A program made the position numbers and the translations under genes. This document shows, piece after piece, positions 63,695-64,000 of a stretch of DNA of 64,000 bases (positions are counted from its first letter, which is position 1; each line of letters begins with the position of its first letter). Under the pieces are notes generated by a model, which was not told where the DNA came from, searched no databases, and saw nothing but the letters and a program-made list of their open reading frames with translations. This DNA comes from Aureimonas glaciei (GTDB lineage: Bacteria; Pseudomonadota; Alphaproteobacteria; Rhizobiales; Rhizobiaceae), in contig NZ_BMJJ01000001.1 in assembly GCF_014643375.1 (NCBI RefSeq), positions 515,782 through 579,781 on the forward strand. Direction: 5' to 3'.

Positions 63695-64000
63695 ATGAGC
63701 AGACTGACCAGCGAAGCGGCAGACGGAGCGACGAGCTTTGCCGGCGAACAAACGTCGGCGATGGACGCGATCCGGCCCGTGCCGCGGATCTCCATCCAGG
63801 CCTTCTGCGAGACCGAAAGCGTCGCCAAGCCGATCGAACGGGCCGCCGAGGACCGCCGCATGGCCAAGGCGCATGTGCGCGTCCACATGGGCGGCGTGCG
63901 CGCCGCGACGGAACACTATGCCGGCGCCCCGACGCCCAATCTGGTCATCCTCGAATCCAAGGCCGCACCGGGCGAACTCGTCGGCGAGCTGGACGGCCTC
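63695..64000 (+). CDS. cpaE: CpaE-like pilus assembly ATPase, 5' part
   Basis: The first 102 codons of a gene that runs off the window. MSRLTSEAADGATSFAGEQT is followed by PRISIQAFCETESVAKPIER and AHVRVHMGGVRAATEHYAG, then PTPNLVILESKAAPGELVGE, matching the receiver-like N-terminal domain of CpaE/TadZ. The MinD-like ATPase domain would lie beyond 64000. CpaE directs the pilus machinery to a cell pole. The start codon lies 14 bp after the cpaD stop, so it belongs to the same operon. Confidence 0.85.
   Translation, partial: MSRLTSEAADGATSFAGEQTSAMDAIRPVPRISIQAFCETESVAKPIERAAEDRRMAKAHVRVHMGGVRAATEHYAGAPTPNLVILESKAAPGELVGELDGL

Overview
The window is high-GC DNA from an alphaproteobacterium, most likely of the Hyphomicrobiales (Rhizobiales). 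Three things point there: RIME-type palindromic mosaic repeats at about 36.1 and 46.2-46.6 kb, a Caulobacter/Agrobacterium-style Cpa/Flp pilus locus, and a TtuC/TtuD tartrate module. Genus cannot be fixed from this sequence; Aurantimonadaceae is only a guess. Genes are tightly packed, many with 1-4 bp start/stop overlaps, and no rRNA, CRISPR array, prophage or intact insertion sequence is visible. One tRNA gene, tRNA-Ser(GGA), lies at 43.4 kb.

The left part (1-28 kb) looks accessory: short modules, each with its own regulator, separated by gene-poor gaps of lower GC. In order: a LysR regulator; a copper/heavy-metal efflux module (small secreted Cys protein, RND adaptor with an extra N-terminal domain, CusA/CzcA pump, two small periplasmic proteins, one a DUF305/CopM-like metallochaperone); a CHASE4 sensor kinase overlapping a REC-GGDEF-EAL response regulator; a FadR-regulated operon (RpiB-type isomerase, beta-hydroxyacid dehydrogenase, polar-amino-acid-type ABC importer, PfkB kinase) whose substrate is unknown; a DUF3616 protein, two unknown genes and decayed gene remnants; and a LysR-regulated tartrate operon (TctC/TctB/TctA importer, TtuC, TtuD). 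Two similar ~80-bp intergenic elements flank the metal/c-di-GMP block.

The middle (28-43 kb) is more housekeeping: soluble transhydrogenase, periplasmic glucan biosynthesis protein, a FucU-like mutarotase, a TauE/SafE permease, an L-idonate/gluconate set (IdnD, IdnO, gluconokinase), a MarR regulator facing a fused 5-oxoprolinase/hydantoinase, and a chemoreceptor with an unusually placed Cache domain. At 44.3 kb lies an MsrA homologue that has lost its catalytic cysteine.

From 45 to 57 kb is a near-complete nucleoside salvage region: BMP-family ABC importer (binding protein, double ATPase, two permeases, plus an embedded VOC-fold protein), cytidine deaminase, purine nucleoside phosphorylase, DeoC, DeoA, uracil phosphoribosyltransferase and DeoB. 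Together these import nucleosides, split them, and send (deoxy)ribose phosphates to central metabolism. The right end (57-64 kb) is the tight-adherence Flp pilus locus: two TadE-like proteins and a CpaC-N-domain protein on the minus strand, and Flp, CpaA, a second Flp, CpaB, CpaC, CpaD and the start of CpaE on the plus strand, with candidate CtrA boxes.
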